64,000 nucleotides of DNA from Fen-1231 sp035286465 (GCA_035286465.1 DATEDF010000127.1:56976-120975), one strand, 5' to 3'. Counted from the first letter of the stretch, positions 36,269 through 45,305 are shown. The notes: a model not told the origin generated them from the letters alone. Program-made: numbers and translations.

Positions 36269-37372
36269 TCAGCGCACGATGCGCAGGAGCCCGGCGTCCG
36301 CGCTGCCGCGAATGAAGCTCTCGGCGTCCGCGGTGGAGATGAGGATGCCCGTGAGCGAGAAGCCGCGCCGCGCCTCGCTCTGCATGAACTCGGTCACCGA
36401 CTTCGTGGCGAGCGCGCTCAGGTCGCGCATCTGGCCCACAATCTCGTCCCACGTGCCGTCGTAGGGGCGGCCGTCGCGGCCGATCACATTGTGCGCGGCG
36501 GCCTTCTGTTCCCCCAGATCGGCCAGGAGCGCGCCGAAGAGCTCGAGCTGGCCCTTCCCCTCCTGCCGCGCCTCGGTGTTGGCCGCCTGCTCGATCTCCC
36601 CGAGGAGCGCGTCAATCGAGTCGGTATCGCCGCCCAGCTCGTTCAGCCGTGCGTCCCACGGGTGGAGCGCCGGGTCGTCATCGCTCAGCCGGTACGTGCT
36701 CTTCTTGAGCTCAATGAGCCGCCAGATCCCGAGCTCGTCCCAGTGGTCGTCGGGGCTCGTGCGGTCGAGATGGTAGAGCGCGGCTTCGTACTCGCCCCGG
36801 TCGTAGAGGACATTGCCCAGGTAGATGCGCGCCTCGGCGTGGTCGGGATCGAGCTGGAGCGCGCGCCGGAGCGTCGCGATCGCGGCGTCGTCCTTGCCCA
36901 GCCGGTGCTCGGCATAGCCGACCATCGCGACGGCCTCGGCGTTGTCGGGCACCTGCTGCACGGCCGTGTCGAAGTACTCTTTCGCGTCCGCCATCAGCCC
37001 GTCGCGGAACAGGGCGCGGCCCACCTGGAGCATCAACTCGACGTCGTCCTGGTAGCCGAGTTCGAGGATGCGGCGAAACGTCCTGCGCGCGGCGGCCGTC
37101 TGGCCGAACCTGAGCAGCGTCTCGCCGAGCCCGGCCAGCGCGTCCTCGTGGTCGGGGTCGAGCACCAGCGCTTCCTCGAAGCTCTTCCGCGCCCAGACGA
37201 ATTCCTCGCGGGCGACCCGCGCGTAACCCACTCCGACGTGCAGTTCCACCGCGTTCGGGTAGAGCGCGAGTCCCTCGCGGAGCGTGGCCAGGGCCTCGTC
37301 GTAGTTCCCCTCGTTGTAGAGCTGGTGCGCGCGCTCGTCGTACTCCTCGGAACTCAGGAACGGAGAGGGCAT
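36269..37372 (-). CDS. Tetratricopeptide repeat protein
   Basis: A 367-residue soluble protein starting at ATG. At least five TPR units are visible between about residues 8 and 215: YNEGNYDEALATLREGLALY, ARKSFEEALVLDPDHEDALA, AKEYFDTAVQQVPDNAEAVA, AIATLRRALQLDPDHAEARI and NVLYDRGEYEAALYHLDRTS. The C-terminal third has no recognisable domain. It may scaffold protein assemblies. It lies 56 bases upstream of the ABC ATPase in the same direction. Confidence 0.83.
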   Translation of the reverse strand: MPSPFLSSEEYDERAHQLYNEGNYDEALATLREGLALYPNAVELHVGVGYARVAREEFVWARKSFEEALVLDPDHEDALAGLGETLLRFGQTAAARRTFRRILELGYQDDVELMLQVGRALFRDGLMADAKEYFDTAVQQVPDNAEAVAMVGYAEHRLGKDDAAIATLRRALQLDPDHAEARIYLGNVLYDRGEYEAALYHLDRTSPDDHWDELGIWRLIELKKSTYRLSDDDPALHPWDARLNELGGDTDSIDALLGEIEQAANTEARQEGKGQLELFGALLADLGEQKAAAHNVIGRDGRPYDGTWDEIVGQMRDLSALATKSVTEFMQSEARRGFSLTGILISTADAESFIRGSADAGLLRIVR

Positions 37373-37445
37373 CGTTCGGCAGACCTCCGGGGCGGGGGCT
37401 CGGCGAGAACGTAATACGGAAGGCGCGGGTGCATCAATAGTGGCG

Positions 37446-37480
37446 GCGAAGCGCGAAGCGCGAAGGGCGAAGCGCGGAGT
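37446..37480. repeat. Heptanucleotide tandem repeat GCGAAGC
   Basis: Five perfect-length 7-base units: GCGAAGC twice, then GCGAAGG, GCGAAGC and GCGGAGT. It fills most of the gap between the TPR and psuG genes and ends three bases before the psuG stop. Confidence 0.85.
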
Positions 37481-37482
37481 GC

Positions 37483-38400
37483 TCACGCACGGAGCGCCCC
37501 CGCGATCTCCGCCGCGAGTGTGGCGTTCGCCTCGAGCAGAGCCAGGTTCGCCGCGAGCGACCGGCCGTCCGTCGCGCGGTCCACGGCCGAAAGCAGGAAG
37601 GGCGTGAGCGCGCCGCCCGTGACGCCGGCGCCCCGCGCTTCCTCCAGCGCCCTCGCGACGGCGGCCTCGACCTCGTCCGGCTCGAGTGCCGCCGGCGCGG
37701 GCGGCGGTTGCACGACGAGGAGCGCCCCCGGTCGCCGGAGCGCGCGCAGCGCGCGAAACGCGTCGGCCACCTCGCGCGGTGCCTCCGCCACGGCGCCCAC
37801 GCGAAGCCCCGTGCGTGCCGTGAAGAACCCCGGGAACTCGTCCGTGCGATAGCCGAGGACGCCGACGCCGAGCGACTCCAGCCGCTCCACGGTGGCGGGG
37901 AGATCCAGCACCGCCTTGGCGCCGGCGCACACGACGACGACGGGCGAGCGCGCGAGCTCGAGCAGGTCGGCCGACTCGTCGGCCCGGGCGTCGCGATGCA
38001 CGCCGCCGATTCCGCCCGTGGCGAGCACCGCGAGGCCGCCGAGGACCGAAAGGGCGAGCGCCGCGGCGACCGTCGTCGCGCCGTCGGCGCCCGTCGCGAC
38101 CGCCCAAGGCAGGTCGCGCGCGGACAGCTTCAGGATCCCGTCGCGGCCGAGAAACCGCTCGCGGTCGGCGGCGTCGAGCCCGAGGGTGGGGACGCCCCGC
38201 ACGACCGCCGTGACCGCGGGCACTGCGCCGTGCCGGCGGAGGGCGCCCTCCATTGCATCGGCGGCCGCGCGGTTGGCCGGCGCGGGGAGCCCCTGCGCGA
38301 ACACCGAGCTCTCGAGGGCGACGACGGCGCGGCCGTCACGGAGCGCTGCAGCGACGTCGGGATGGAGATGCAAGGGCGGCGCGGCCGGCGCCCTCGTCAA
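37483..38400 (-). CDS. psuG: Pseudouridine-5'-phosphate glycosidase
   Basis: A 305-residue enzyme that reversibly splits pseudouridine 5'-phosphate into uracil and ribose 5-phosphate. Family blocks are VVALESSVFAQGLPAPANRA, VRGVPTLGLDAADRERFLG, KLSARDLPWAVATGADGATT (Lys and Asp of the active site), VLATGGIGGVHRDA and VVVVCAGAKAVLDLPATVE. The length is typical. The start looks like a TTG (product MTRAPAAPP); no ATG is in frame between the upstream stop and the conserved region. The pseudouridine kinase that often accompanies it is absent. The gene lies ten bases after a small hypothetical gene. Confidence 0.92.
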   Translation of the reverse strand: MTRAPAAPPLHLHPDVAAALRDGRAVVALESSVFAQGLPAPANRAAADAMEGALRRHGAVPAVTAVVRGVPTLGLDAADRERFLGRDGILKLSARDLPWAVATGADGATTVAAALALSVLGGLAVLATGGIGGVHRDARADESADLLELARSPVVVVCAGAKAVLDLPATVERLESLGVGVLGYRTDEFPGFFTARTGLRVGAVAEAPREVADAFRALRALRRPGALLVVQPPPAPAALEPDEVEAAVARALEEARGAGVTGGALTPFLLSAVDRATDGRSLAANLALLEANATLAAEIAGALRA

Positions 38401-38410
38401 CGCCTCGCGG

Positions 38411-38638
38411 TCAGGCGTCGTCGAACTCGTCCGCCTTCCGCGTCATCACCAGCTCACGCTCGCGGGCATCCGGATCGAAGACCGCGAGCACGCGCACCGT
38501 CTCGCCGGCGTAGATGTCGAACGTCTTCCCGACCCCGCGCTTCACGACGATCTCGTGACCATCCTCGAAGCGGAGCACGACGTTCGGATACTGGGTGTTG
38601 ACGAACTGTTTCCGCAGTCTCTTCGGGGTCGGCGGCAT
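38411..38638 (-). CDS. Small hypothetical protein upstream of psuG
   Basis: A 75-residue soluble protein with mostly beta character: KQFVNTQYPNVVLRFEDGHE, VVKRGVGKTFDIYAGETVRV, LAVFDPDARERELVMTRKAD. It looks like a compact barrel of five strands, but no family is recognised. The start ATG is followed by a basic leader (PPTPKRLRK). Codon use matches its neighbours, and its position 10 bases before psuG suggests co-transcription. Confidence 0.6.
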   Translation of the reverse strand: MPPTPKRLRKQFVNTQYPNVVLRFEDGHEIVVKRGVGKTFDIYAGETVRVLAVFDPDARERELVMTRKADEFDDA

Positions 38639-38696
38639 CGGCGGTGCGTAGTGGGAGACGGGGCGAAGCTATCGCGCGGCGCGCGGGCGTGCCAGT

Positions 38697-38751
38697 GGTT
38701 CGCCCCTGGTTCGCTCCTGGTTCGCTCCGGATTCGACCCTGATTCGCCCCT
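38697..38751. repeat. Five-copy 11-base tandem repeat
   Basis: Five consecutive 11-base units: GGTTCGCCCCT, GGTTCGCTCCT, GGTTCGCTCCG, GATTCGACCCT and GATTCGCCCCT. The array ends on the first base of the aminotransferase stop codon. It is too short and lacks spacers, so it is not a CRISPR array. Confidence 0.88.
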
Positions 38752-39944
38752 CAGGTCACTGCCGGCCGGCGAGCGGCGAAGGGCCGCCACGCATCAGACG
38801 CGAGGATGTCGGCGATCTCGCCCACTACACGTTCCACTTCGTCGTCCGTCGTGTAGAAGTGGGGCGCCACGCGGATCCCCGCGCCGGGGCGGTAATCCAC
38901 GAGGACGTCGCGCGCGAGCAGCGCCTGCGCGACCTCGGCGCCGTGCGGGACGTCGAACGCCACGGTGCCGCCGCGGCGCCCGGGGTCGCGCGGCGCGCTC
39001 ACCCGCCAGCCGCGTGCCTCGGCGAGGGCGATGAGGCGCGCCGTTTGCCGCACCGACTTCGCGCGGATCGCCTCCACCCCCGCGCGCTTCACGAGGCGGG
39101 GCCCTTCGACGCTGGCGAAGAGCGCCGGAATCACGGGCGTGCCGCCCAGCCACCGCGCGACGTCGGGGGCGTACTCCATCTCGCCCGCGAACGCGAACGG
39201 GTCCGCGTGCGCCTGCCACCCGGTGAGGGCCGGCGCGTGTCGGGCGGTCATTTCCGGCGCGGCGTACAGGAAGCTCCCGCCGGGGCCGCCGCAGAGCCAC
39301 TTGAGCACGCCGCCGGTCAGGAAGTCGGCGCCGAGGGCGCGCACGTCCACCGGGACGACGCCCACCGAGTGGTACGCGTCGAGCGAGACGAGCGCCCCCA
39401 TCCGGTGCGCGTGCGCGATGACGCGCGCGGCGTCCACGATGTACGCCGAGCGGAAGAGCACGTGCGAGATCGCGACGAGCCGCGTGCGTTCGTCAATGGC
39501 GGCGCAGAGCTGGTCCTCGTCCACGCGGACCCCGTCTTCGCTCGGCACCACGACGATGCGCGCCCCGAGCCGCGGCGCGAGCCGCTCGTAGACATAGCGC
39601 ACGCTCGGGAAATCGAGCGCGGTCATCACGATCGTGTCGCGCGGTCGGGTGTAGTCGAGCGCCGAGAGAATGACGGCCTGCGCGAAGCTCACCGTCGGCA
39701 CCATCACGACTTCCGCCGCGCCGGCGCCGAGGAGCGGCGCCACCTCGTCGCCCACCGTGCGCGGCATCTCCCACCACCCTTCGGCCCACGCGCGCACGCC
39801 GAGCCGCGCCCACTGCGCCGCGTACTCCGCGAGCCGGTCCGGCACCGCACGTGGCATCGCGCCGAGCGAGTGCGAGACCAGATACGTCGTCCGCTCGAGG
39901 ATCGGGAACTCGGGACGGAAGGCCAGGAGGGGATCGGGAGCCAT
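38751..39944 (-). CDS. Class V aminotransferase fold-type I PLP enzyme (kynureninase-like)
   Basis: A 397-residue PLP enzyme. The cofactor lysine is in TGGVLKWLCGGPGGSFLY, preceded by VSLDAYHSVGVVPVDV (Asp that pairs with the pyridine nitrogen, His stacking). The N-terminal LVSHSLGAMPRAV and the region VMTALDFPSVRYVYERL are typical of kynureninase and of isopenicillin-epimerase-like enzymes. The reaction cannot be fixed from sequence alone. The start ATG shares a base with the stop of the APC permease gene upstream (TGATG), so amino acid uptake and PLP chemistry are probably linked. Confidence 0.8.
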   Translation of the reverse strand: MAPDPLLAFRPEFPILERTTYLVSHSLGAMPRAVPDRLAEYAAQWARLGVRAWAEGWWEMPRTVGDEVAPLLGAGAAEVVMVPTVSFAQAVILSALDYTRPRDTIVMTALDFPSVRYVYERLAPRLGARIVVVPSEDGVRVDEDQLCAAIDERTRLVAISHVLFRSAYIVDAARVIAHAHRMGALVSLDAYHSVGVVPVDVRALGADFLTGGVLKWLCGGPGGSFLYAAPEMTARHAPALTGWQAHADPFAFAGEMEYAPDVARWLGGTPVIPALFASVEGPRLVKRAGVEAIRAKSVRQTARLIALAEARGWRVSAPRDPGRRGGTVAFDVPHGAEVAQALLARDVLVDYRPGAGIRVAPHFYTTDDEVERVVGEIADILASDAWRPFAARRPAVT

Positions 39945-41290
39945 CAGGGCGTGGGGAGCGGGCGAGGCGCCGTGCGTCGGCGCACGACGTACAGCACGAT
40001 CGCGATCGCGAGGGCCACGGCGACCGCGAGGAACTCCTCCCCCGTGATCGTGGAGAGCAGCACCAGGATCGCGCCCGACGCGAGCCAGGGCACCACGGTT
40101 CCGCCGGGCAGGGAGAACGGCTCCCCGGTGCTGCGGATGTTCTTGCGCCGGAGGCCGAGCACCGCGAGGCAGCAGAGCAGGTACATGAGCAGCGCGGTGA
40201 TGTTTCCGAGGACGAGGAGCGACGAGAAGGTGCCGCTGATCGCGAGCGCGCAGGCGACGGCGCCGTAGGTGATGATCGCCGCCGTCGGCACGTGCGTCTT
40301 CGGGTGCACCGCCGCGAGGATGCGGGGCAGGTAGCCGTCGCGCGCGAACGCGAAGAGGGAGCGCGGCATCGCGAGCATCATCCCCGAGGTGTGCGCCATC
40401 ATCGAGATGGCGGCCCCGGTGAGAAGGAGTGCCCCGCCCGCGGACCCGAAGGCCTTCCCCGCCGCCGCGGCCAGCGGCGCGTCCGGATACCGCGGGAGAT
40501 CGGCGCCGAGAATCCCCTGCGCCGCCACCTGCACGCCCACGTACAGGATCGTCACCGTCGTGATGGCGAGCGCAATCGCGCGCGGGACCGTGCGCGCGGG
40601 GTCCCGCACCTCGCCGCTCGGAAGGAGCGCCGTCTCGAGACCGAAGAACGCGAACATGAGCATCATGGCGGCGCGCGTCAGCGCGCTGGCGTCGGGCATC
40701 CCCGGCCACGCGAGGTTGGCGCCCGTGACGGCGAAGAGCCCGAACACGAGAAGGAAGCAGAGGGGGACGAGCTTGGCAACGGTGCCGACCTCTACCATCC
40801 GGGCACCCTGCCGCACGCCGCGCACGTTGATGGCCGTGAAGAGCGCGAAGACGAGCACGAGGAGCGCCGCGCGGGGCGCGCCCACCCCCGCGCCGGGCAC
40901 GAGCGCGTTCACCGCCTGCGTGAATCCGCTTGCGACGGCGGCGTGCGCGATCGTCCCGAAGAGCAGGACGAGCGCGCCGGTCAGGTAGCCGGCGAACGGA
41001 CCGAACGCCGTTTCCACGTACGCGTACGGCCCGCCGGTCATCGCGACGCGGCTCCCGGCCTCGGCAAAGCAGATGACGATCAACGCGAACGCGATCGCGG
41101 CCACCACGTACGCCAGCCAGGACGCCGCGCCCAGGCTGCCCGCGACGATCGCCGGGATGAGGAAGATCCCCCCGCCCACCGTGATGTTGACGATGCTCGC
41201 GGCGAGCGCGCGCACCCCGATCGAGCGCTCGAGGCCGCGCTCCGTGGCGCCCGCGTTCGTCGGCGCCCGAGGGGAGTCAGCGGTGGACAT
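39944..41290 (-). CDS. APC-family amino acid permease
   Basis: A 448-residue 12-helix permease: VNITVGGGIFLIPAIVAGSL in helix 1, FAFFGLETALLPSGEVRDPA after helix 6, and FAFARDGYLPRILAAVHPKT in the middle loop. It is less like the other two permeases of the window than they are to each other. It is co-translated with the class V aminotransferase gene, so its substrate may be the amino acid that enzyme acts on. Confidence 0.85.
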   Translation of the reverse strand: MSTADSPRAPTNAGATERGLERSIGVRALAASIVNITVGGGIFLIPAIVAGSLGAASWLAYVVAAIAFALIVICFAEAGSRVAMTGGPYAYVETAFGPFAGYLTGALVLLFGTIAHAAVASGFTQAVNALVPGAGVGAPRAALLVLVFALFTAINVRGVRQGARMVEVGTVAKLVPLCFLLVFGLFAVTGANLAWPGMPDASALTRAAMMLMFAFFGLETALLPSGEVRDPARTVPRAIALAITTVTILYVGVQVAAQGILGADLPRYPDAPLAAAAGKAFGSAGGALLLTGAAISMMAHTSGMMLAMPRSLFAFARDGYLPRILAAVHPKTHVPTAAIITYGAVACALAISGTFSSLLVLGNITALLMYLLCCLAVLGLRRKNIRSTGEPFSLPGGTVVPWLASGAILVLLSTITGEEFLAVAVALAIAIVLYVVRRRTAPRPLPTP

Positions 41291-41393
41291 CCGGCGGCCT
41301 CGCGTGGTGGACGGTGGGCGGAAAAGGTATCGTGAAGCTAGCTTTTTCGCACAGCAGGATCGGCGCTCGTTTCTGAATCGTGGAGGTCATCCG

Positions 41394-41816
41394 ATGTCAC
41401 TCGTCGCCCGCCTCGCCGCCGTCGCACTCGTGCTGTCCGCCACCGCGGCCGCCGCCGTCCCCGCGCACGCGCACGCGCAGAGCGCGGCGAACTCCCTTCG
41501 CTCGGCGCCGAGCGCGGCCGCGGCCTCCGCCGCGCCAGGCCGGGACGCCCCGGTCGCCGCAGCGCCCGTCTCGCTCGCGCCGCGCACCGAACGGCTGGCC
41601 GCCGGTGTGCGCGAGCCGACCGCGCCTCCCACGCGGGATCCGGTCCCCGCGCCCAAGGAGCGGGGCAAGGGAGACACGGCGGAGAACAAGGCGCTGATGA
41701 TCGTGGGCGGCGCGGGACTGCTCGTCGGCGCGATCATCGGGGGCGACGCCGGCACGCTCATCATGGTCGCCGGCGCGGCGGTGGGCCTGTACGGACTCTA
41801 CAAGTTCCTCCAGTAG
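41394..41816 (+). CDS. Exported small protein with C-terminal glycine-rich helices
   Basis: A 140-residue protein starting at ATG after GGAGG. The signal peptide is Ala-rich (MSLVARLAAVALVLSATAAA, cleavage near AHAQS). A Pro/Ala linker follows (about residues 40-95). The C-terminus holds two hydrophobic glycine-rich segments (IVGGAGLLVGAIIGGDAGTL and MVAGAAVGLYGLYKFL), as in small envelope proteins of the glycine-zipper kind. It is divergent from the third APC permease. Function unknown. Confidence 0.7.
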   Translation: MSLVARLAAVALVLSATAAAAVPAHAHAQSAANSLRSAPSAAAASAAPGRDAPVAAAPVSLAPRTERLAAGVREPTAPPTRDPVPAPKERGKGDTAENKALMIVGGAGLLVGAIIGGDAGTLIMVAGAAVGLYGLYKFLQ

Positions 41817-41825
41817 GCCGCCGGC

Positions 41826-41874
41826 GCACGCCGCCCGCCGGGCACGCCGCGAACGCACGCCGCAAACGCACGCC
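41826..41874. repeat. Intergenic repeat of the word GCACGCC
   Basis: GCACGCC occurs at 41826, 41842, 41855 and 41868, with steps of 16, 13 and 13 bases. It fills the gap between the small exported protein and the patatin-ferredoxin gene. Confidence 0.65.
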
Positions 41875-41880
41875 GCACCG

Positions 41881-42984
41881 ATGACCGACCTGACGCTTCC
41901 CGAACGCTTCGCGCTCGTCCTCGGCGGCGGCGGCCTGAAGGGCTTCGCCCACATCGGACTGCTGCGGGCGTTCGAGGAGCGTGGCGTCCGACCCTCGCTC
42001 GTGGCCGGCACGAGCATCGGCTCGCTCATCGCCGCCGCCTACTGTGGCGGGATGACGGTGGACGAGATGGAGCGCCGTGCCCTCGCGCTCGGCAAGAAGG
42101 ACCTCTTCCGCATTGACCACCTCCACATGGTCACGAAGCGGATGCTCGCGCCGTCGCTCTACCTCGCGCATCCGCTCGACGCGCTCTGCCAGGACATCGT
42201 GCCCGCGATGACGTTCCGCCAACTCGACACGCCGCTGCTCGTGAACACGGTGGACCTCGAGCGGGGCGCGCAGGTCATCTGGGGGCTCCCCGGGCTCCAG
42301 GACGTGCCGATCGCCGACGCCGTGTACGCCTCGTGCGCACTGCCGGGGTTCTTTCCGCCGCGGGTCATCCAGGGCCGCACCTGCGTGGACGGCGGCGTGA
42401 TGGACAATCTCCCCGTGTCCATCGCCGCGCAGGGAATGGAGGCGGTGATCGGCGTCGAAGTCGGAAGCACGAACCTCGCGACGGCGCGCCGCATCAAGGA
42501 CAAGGGATTCGCCGCGATCTACATGCGCGCGGCGCAAACGATGATGAAGGCGCTGCAGGCGGCACAGCTCGCGGCGTGGGCGGGGCCGCCGCTCCTCCTC
42601 ATCCGCCCCCCGGTCTGGCACTTCAACTGGTTCAGCTTCGCGCACACGCGGCGGATGATCCAGGCCGGCTACGAGGCGGGGCTGGCCGCGCTCGACAGCG
42701 CCGGCGACGCCCTCTGCTCCACCGGCGGCGTCTACCCGCGCCGCGCGATCGACCTCACGGTGATCCGCGAGCGATGCACCGGCTGCCGCCTCTGCGCGAC
42801 GCTCGCGCCCGACGTGATGGAGATGGACCCGACCGGCAAGGCGCGGCCGATCAGCCCGCGCGTCGAATGGTCACGCGCCGACGGGGATTTCGTGCACCAG
42901 TGCCCCACCGACGCCATTCGAGTGGAAGTCGTCGAGCACGGCGTGCGCCGGCAGACGATGGAACACAAGATTGAATCAGACTGA
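41881..42984 (+). CDS. Patatin-like phospholipase fused to a C-terminal ferredoxin domain
   Basis: A 367-residue two-domain protein. Residues about 8-275 are a patatin lipase: oxyanion loop LVLGGGGLKGFAHIG, nucleophile Ser45 in VAGTSIGSLI (G-X-S-X-G) and Asp170 in CVDGGVMDN, giving the Ser/Asp dyad. Residues about 293-350 form a ferredoxin-like module: Cys299, Cys302 and Cys305 (RCTGCRLCATLAPDVMEMD) and Cys341 in HQCPTDAIRVEV, the four ligands of a [4Fe-4S] cluster. No stop or frameshift separates the domains. There is no signal peptide, so it is cytoplasmic or bound to the inner membrane. The role of the cluster in a lipase is unknown; it could be structural or redox-sensing. Confidence 0.88.
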   Translation: MTDLTLPERFALVLGGGGLKGFAHIGLLRAFEERGVRPSLVAGTSIGSLIAAAYCGGMTVDEMERRALALGKKDLFRIDHLHMVTKRMLAPSLYLAHPLDALCQDIVPAMTFRQLDTPLLVNTVDLERGAQVIWGLPGLQDVPIADAVYASCALPGFFPPRVIQGRTCVDGGVMDNLPVSIAAQGMEAVIGVEVGSTNLATARRIKDKGFAAIYMRAAQTMMKALQAAQLAAWAGPPLLLIRPPVWHFNWFSFAHTRRMIQAGYEAGLAALDSAGDALCSTGGVYPRRAIDLTVIRERCTGCRLCATLAPDVMEMDPTGKARPISPRVEWSRADGDFVHQCPTDAIRVEVVEHGVRRQTMEHKIESD

Positions 42985-43007
42985 AAGACAAGGGACAAGG
43001 AGGTTCC

Positions 43008-45305
43008 ATGATCGCGCGTGTTCTTCGATGGTCGCTTGTGCTGCTGGCGACGCCGCTCGCGGCCCAGCAGACGAAACGTCCGATGACTTTCCTCGACGTG
43101 CAGGAGATGCGAACCGCGACGCCGCCTGCGGTGAGCCTGGACGGGCGCTGGGGCCTCTACTCCGTTTCGACGCCGGACTGGAGGGCGGACCGGCGCCAAT
43201 CGGACCTCTATCTCGTCTCGATGTCGGCGGGACTCACGTCCACGCGCCAGCTCACGTTCACGAAGGAGAAGAACGAGGGACCCGCGCGCTGGGCGTCGGA
43301 CGGCGGGTTCGTCTTCGCGTCGGACCGCGACGCGCCCGCGGCGCCCGCGGGCGCGGAGGCGGGCGGCGGGCGCGCGGGCGGCGGACGGGGCGGCGGCGGG
43401 CCCGCGGCCGCGGGCGGCGCCGGGAACCAGCTCTACTACATGCGACCCGACGGCGGCGAGGCACAGCGCATCACCGAGGGGCCCGGCGTCGGACAGTTCC
43501 AGTTCACGCGCGACGGGCGCTGGCTTGTCTACAGCGCCGGTCGCGGCGAGCAGCAGCAGCTCTACGCGGTCCCCGGCAACGCGCTCCTCGGGGGGAATCC
43601 CGTGCCGCTCACGCGGCACCCGACGCCCGTGCAGCAGTGGCAGCTCGCGAAGGACGGCCGGTCGGCGTTCTTTCTCTCGCCGGACACGGTGCTCGCGGAC
43701 GAACAGCGCCGCACGCAGGCCAGGTTCGGCGTGATGATCCGGAACGCGCCGCAGCCCCGGGTGCACCTCTGGTCGCTCGACCTCGCGTCGCGCGTCACGA
43801 AGCGGCTCACGAACGACACGACCTACAGCGTCACGACCATCGCGCTCTCCGACGACGCGAGGTGGGTCGGATTCAACGCAACCCGGGACGACCGGTACTT
43901 CCGTGGCACGACCGAGGAGCGCATCGCGAGCGAGCTGTACCTGCTCGAGGTCGCCTCGGGGAAGATCGAGCGCCTCACGAACAACTGGGACCTGGGCGAG
44001 GGCAACCTGAGCTTCTCGCCCGACGCGTCGCTCATCGCGTTCAGCGCGCCCGACGACTTCAAGATGATGCGCAACAGCAGGATCTACCTGCGTCCCATCG
44101 GCGGCGGGCCGTGGCGCAAGCTCGGCGCGGAGTTCGACGGCGACGCCAGCGTCGGGTGGTGGAGCGCGGACGGAAAGACCATCTACTTCAACGCAGGGTG
44201 GCGCGCGACGAATCAGCTCTTCTCCCTCGACGTCGCGAGCGGGAAGGTCACGCAGCTCACCAACCTGAAGGCGTCGCTCACGGTGAGTCGCGACGACGCG
44301 ACCGGCGCCATCCTCATCACCTTCGCCGACCCCACCACGCCGTCGTCGGTCTATTCGGTCGCGTCGCTGGACCAGGTGGCCGACCCGTCCAAGTGGACGC
44401 GCCTCACCAAGGCCAACCCGCAGGTGGACCACTTCGCGCTCGGAGAGGAGAGCGAAGTGTGCTGGAAGAGCACCGACGGCGTGACCGCGTGCGGTGTCCT
44501 GGCCAGACCCGTCGGCTACGAGCCGGGCAGGCGCTACCCGCTGATCGTGGCCATCCACGGCGGCCCGGCTTCCGCCGATGTGCTCGGGTTCAACGGCGGC
44601 TACGGGTCGCAGATCTACGCCGGCGCGGGCTACGCCGTGCTCAAGCCGAACTATCGCAACTCGACCAACTACGGCGAGAAGTTCAAGACCGAGAGCCAGG
44701 GCGACTACTTCACGAAGGGCTACAACGACATCATGACCGGCGTGGATTACCTGATCGCGCAGGGGATCGTGGACGGCAACCAGATGGGCGCGCTCGGCTG
44801 GAGCGCGGGTGGGCACTGGTCGAACTGGATCCTCACGCACACGACGCGCTTCAAGGCGATCTCGACCGGCGCGGGCACGATGAACTGGCTCTCGATGTAC
44901 GCGCAGAGCGACGTGCAGCGGGTGCGCCAGTGGTACATGGGCGACAAGCTCCCGTACGACGACTTCGACCGCTGGTTCGCGCAGTCGCCGATCAAGTACA
45001 TCCGGAACGCGAAGACGCCGACGATGATCCACGTCGTGCAGGGCGACCCGCGGGTCCCGAGCCCGCAGAGCGCGGAGCTGCACATGGCCCTGAAGAAGCT
45101 CGGCGTGCCGACGGAGTTCTTCGTCTATCCCGGCAACACACACGGTATCCCGGAGCCCCGCGACCAGTACACGAAGTCCATGGCGGAGTTCGCCTGGATG
45201 GAGCACTGGGTGCGCGGGAAGGACACGAAGTTCGAGTGGAAGGAACTGCTGAAGACGCTCGAAGCGCGGACGACCGCGGCGGCGATGGACAGGCGGGTGC
45301 CATAA
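43008..45305 (+). CDS. Exported S9 prolyl oligopeptidase family peptidase
   Basis: A 765-residue secreted peptidase. The ATG has a strong AAGGAGG site six bases upstream, and the signal peptide is MIARVLRWSLVLLATPLAAQ. A beta-propeller with WD40-like PD40 blades (DGRWGLYSVS, RDGRWLVYSAGRGEQQ, LSDDARWVGFNATRD) fills the first 450 residues and carries a Gly/Ala-rich insert at about residues 108-140. The catalytic domain has Ser599 in LGWSAGGHWS, Asp in VVQGDPRVPSPQS and His in PGNTHGIPEP. It should degrade oligopeptides outside the cytoplasm. It lies 23 bases after the patatin-ferredoxin gene. Confidence 0.9.
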   Translation: MIARVLRWSLVLLATPLAAQQTKRPMTFLDVQEMRTATPPAVSLDGRWGLYSVSTPDWRADRRQSDLYLVSMSAGLTSTRQLTFTKEKNEGPARWASDGGFVFASDRDAPAAPAGAEAGGGRAGGGRGGGGPAAAGGAGNQLYYMRPDGGEAQRITEGPGVGQFQFTRDGRWLVYSAGRGEQQQLYAVPGNALLGGNPVPLTRHPTPVQQWQLAKDGRSAFFLSPDTVLADEQRRTQARFGVMIRNAPQPRVHLWSLDLASRVTKRLTNDTTYSVTTIALSDDARWVGFNATRDDRYFRGTTEERIASELYLLEVASGKIERLTNNWDLGEGNLSFSPDASLIAFSAPDDFKMMRNSRIYLRPIGGGPWRKLGAEFDGDASVGWWSADGKTIYFNAGWRATNQLFSLDVASGKVTQLTNLKASLTVSRDDATGAILITFADPTTPSSVYSVASLDQVADPSKWTRLTKANPQVDHFALGEESEVCWKSTDGVTACGVLARPVGYEPGRRYPLIVAIHGGPASADVLGFNGGYGSQIYAGAGYAVLKPNYRNSTNYGEKFKTESQGDYFTKGYNDIMTGVDYLIAQGIVDGNQMGALGWSAGGHWSNWILTHTTRFKAISTGAGTMNWLSMYAQSDVQRVRQWYMGDKLPYDDFDRWFAQSPIKYIRNAKTPTMIHVVQGDPRVPSPQSAELHMALKKLGVPTEFFVYPGNTHGIPEPRDQYTKSMAEFAWMEHWVRGKDTKFEWKELLKTLEARTTAAAMDRRVP

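Noticed and set aside
38697..38751. CRISPR array or tRNA T-loop because of repeated GGTTCG
   Set aside because: Units are 11 bases with no spacers, and no acceptor or anticodon stem can be drawn around them.
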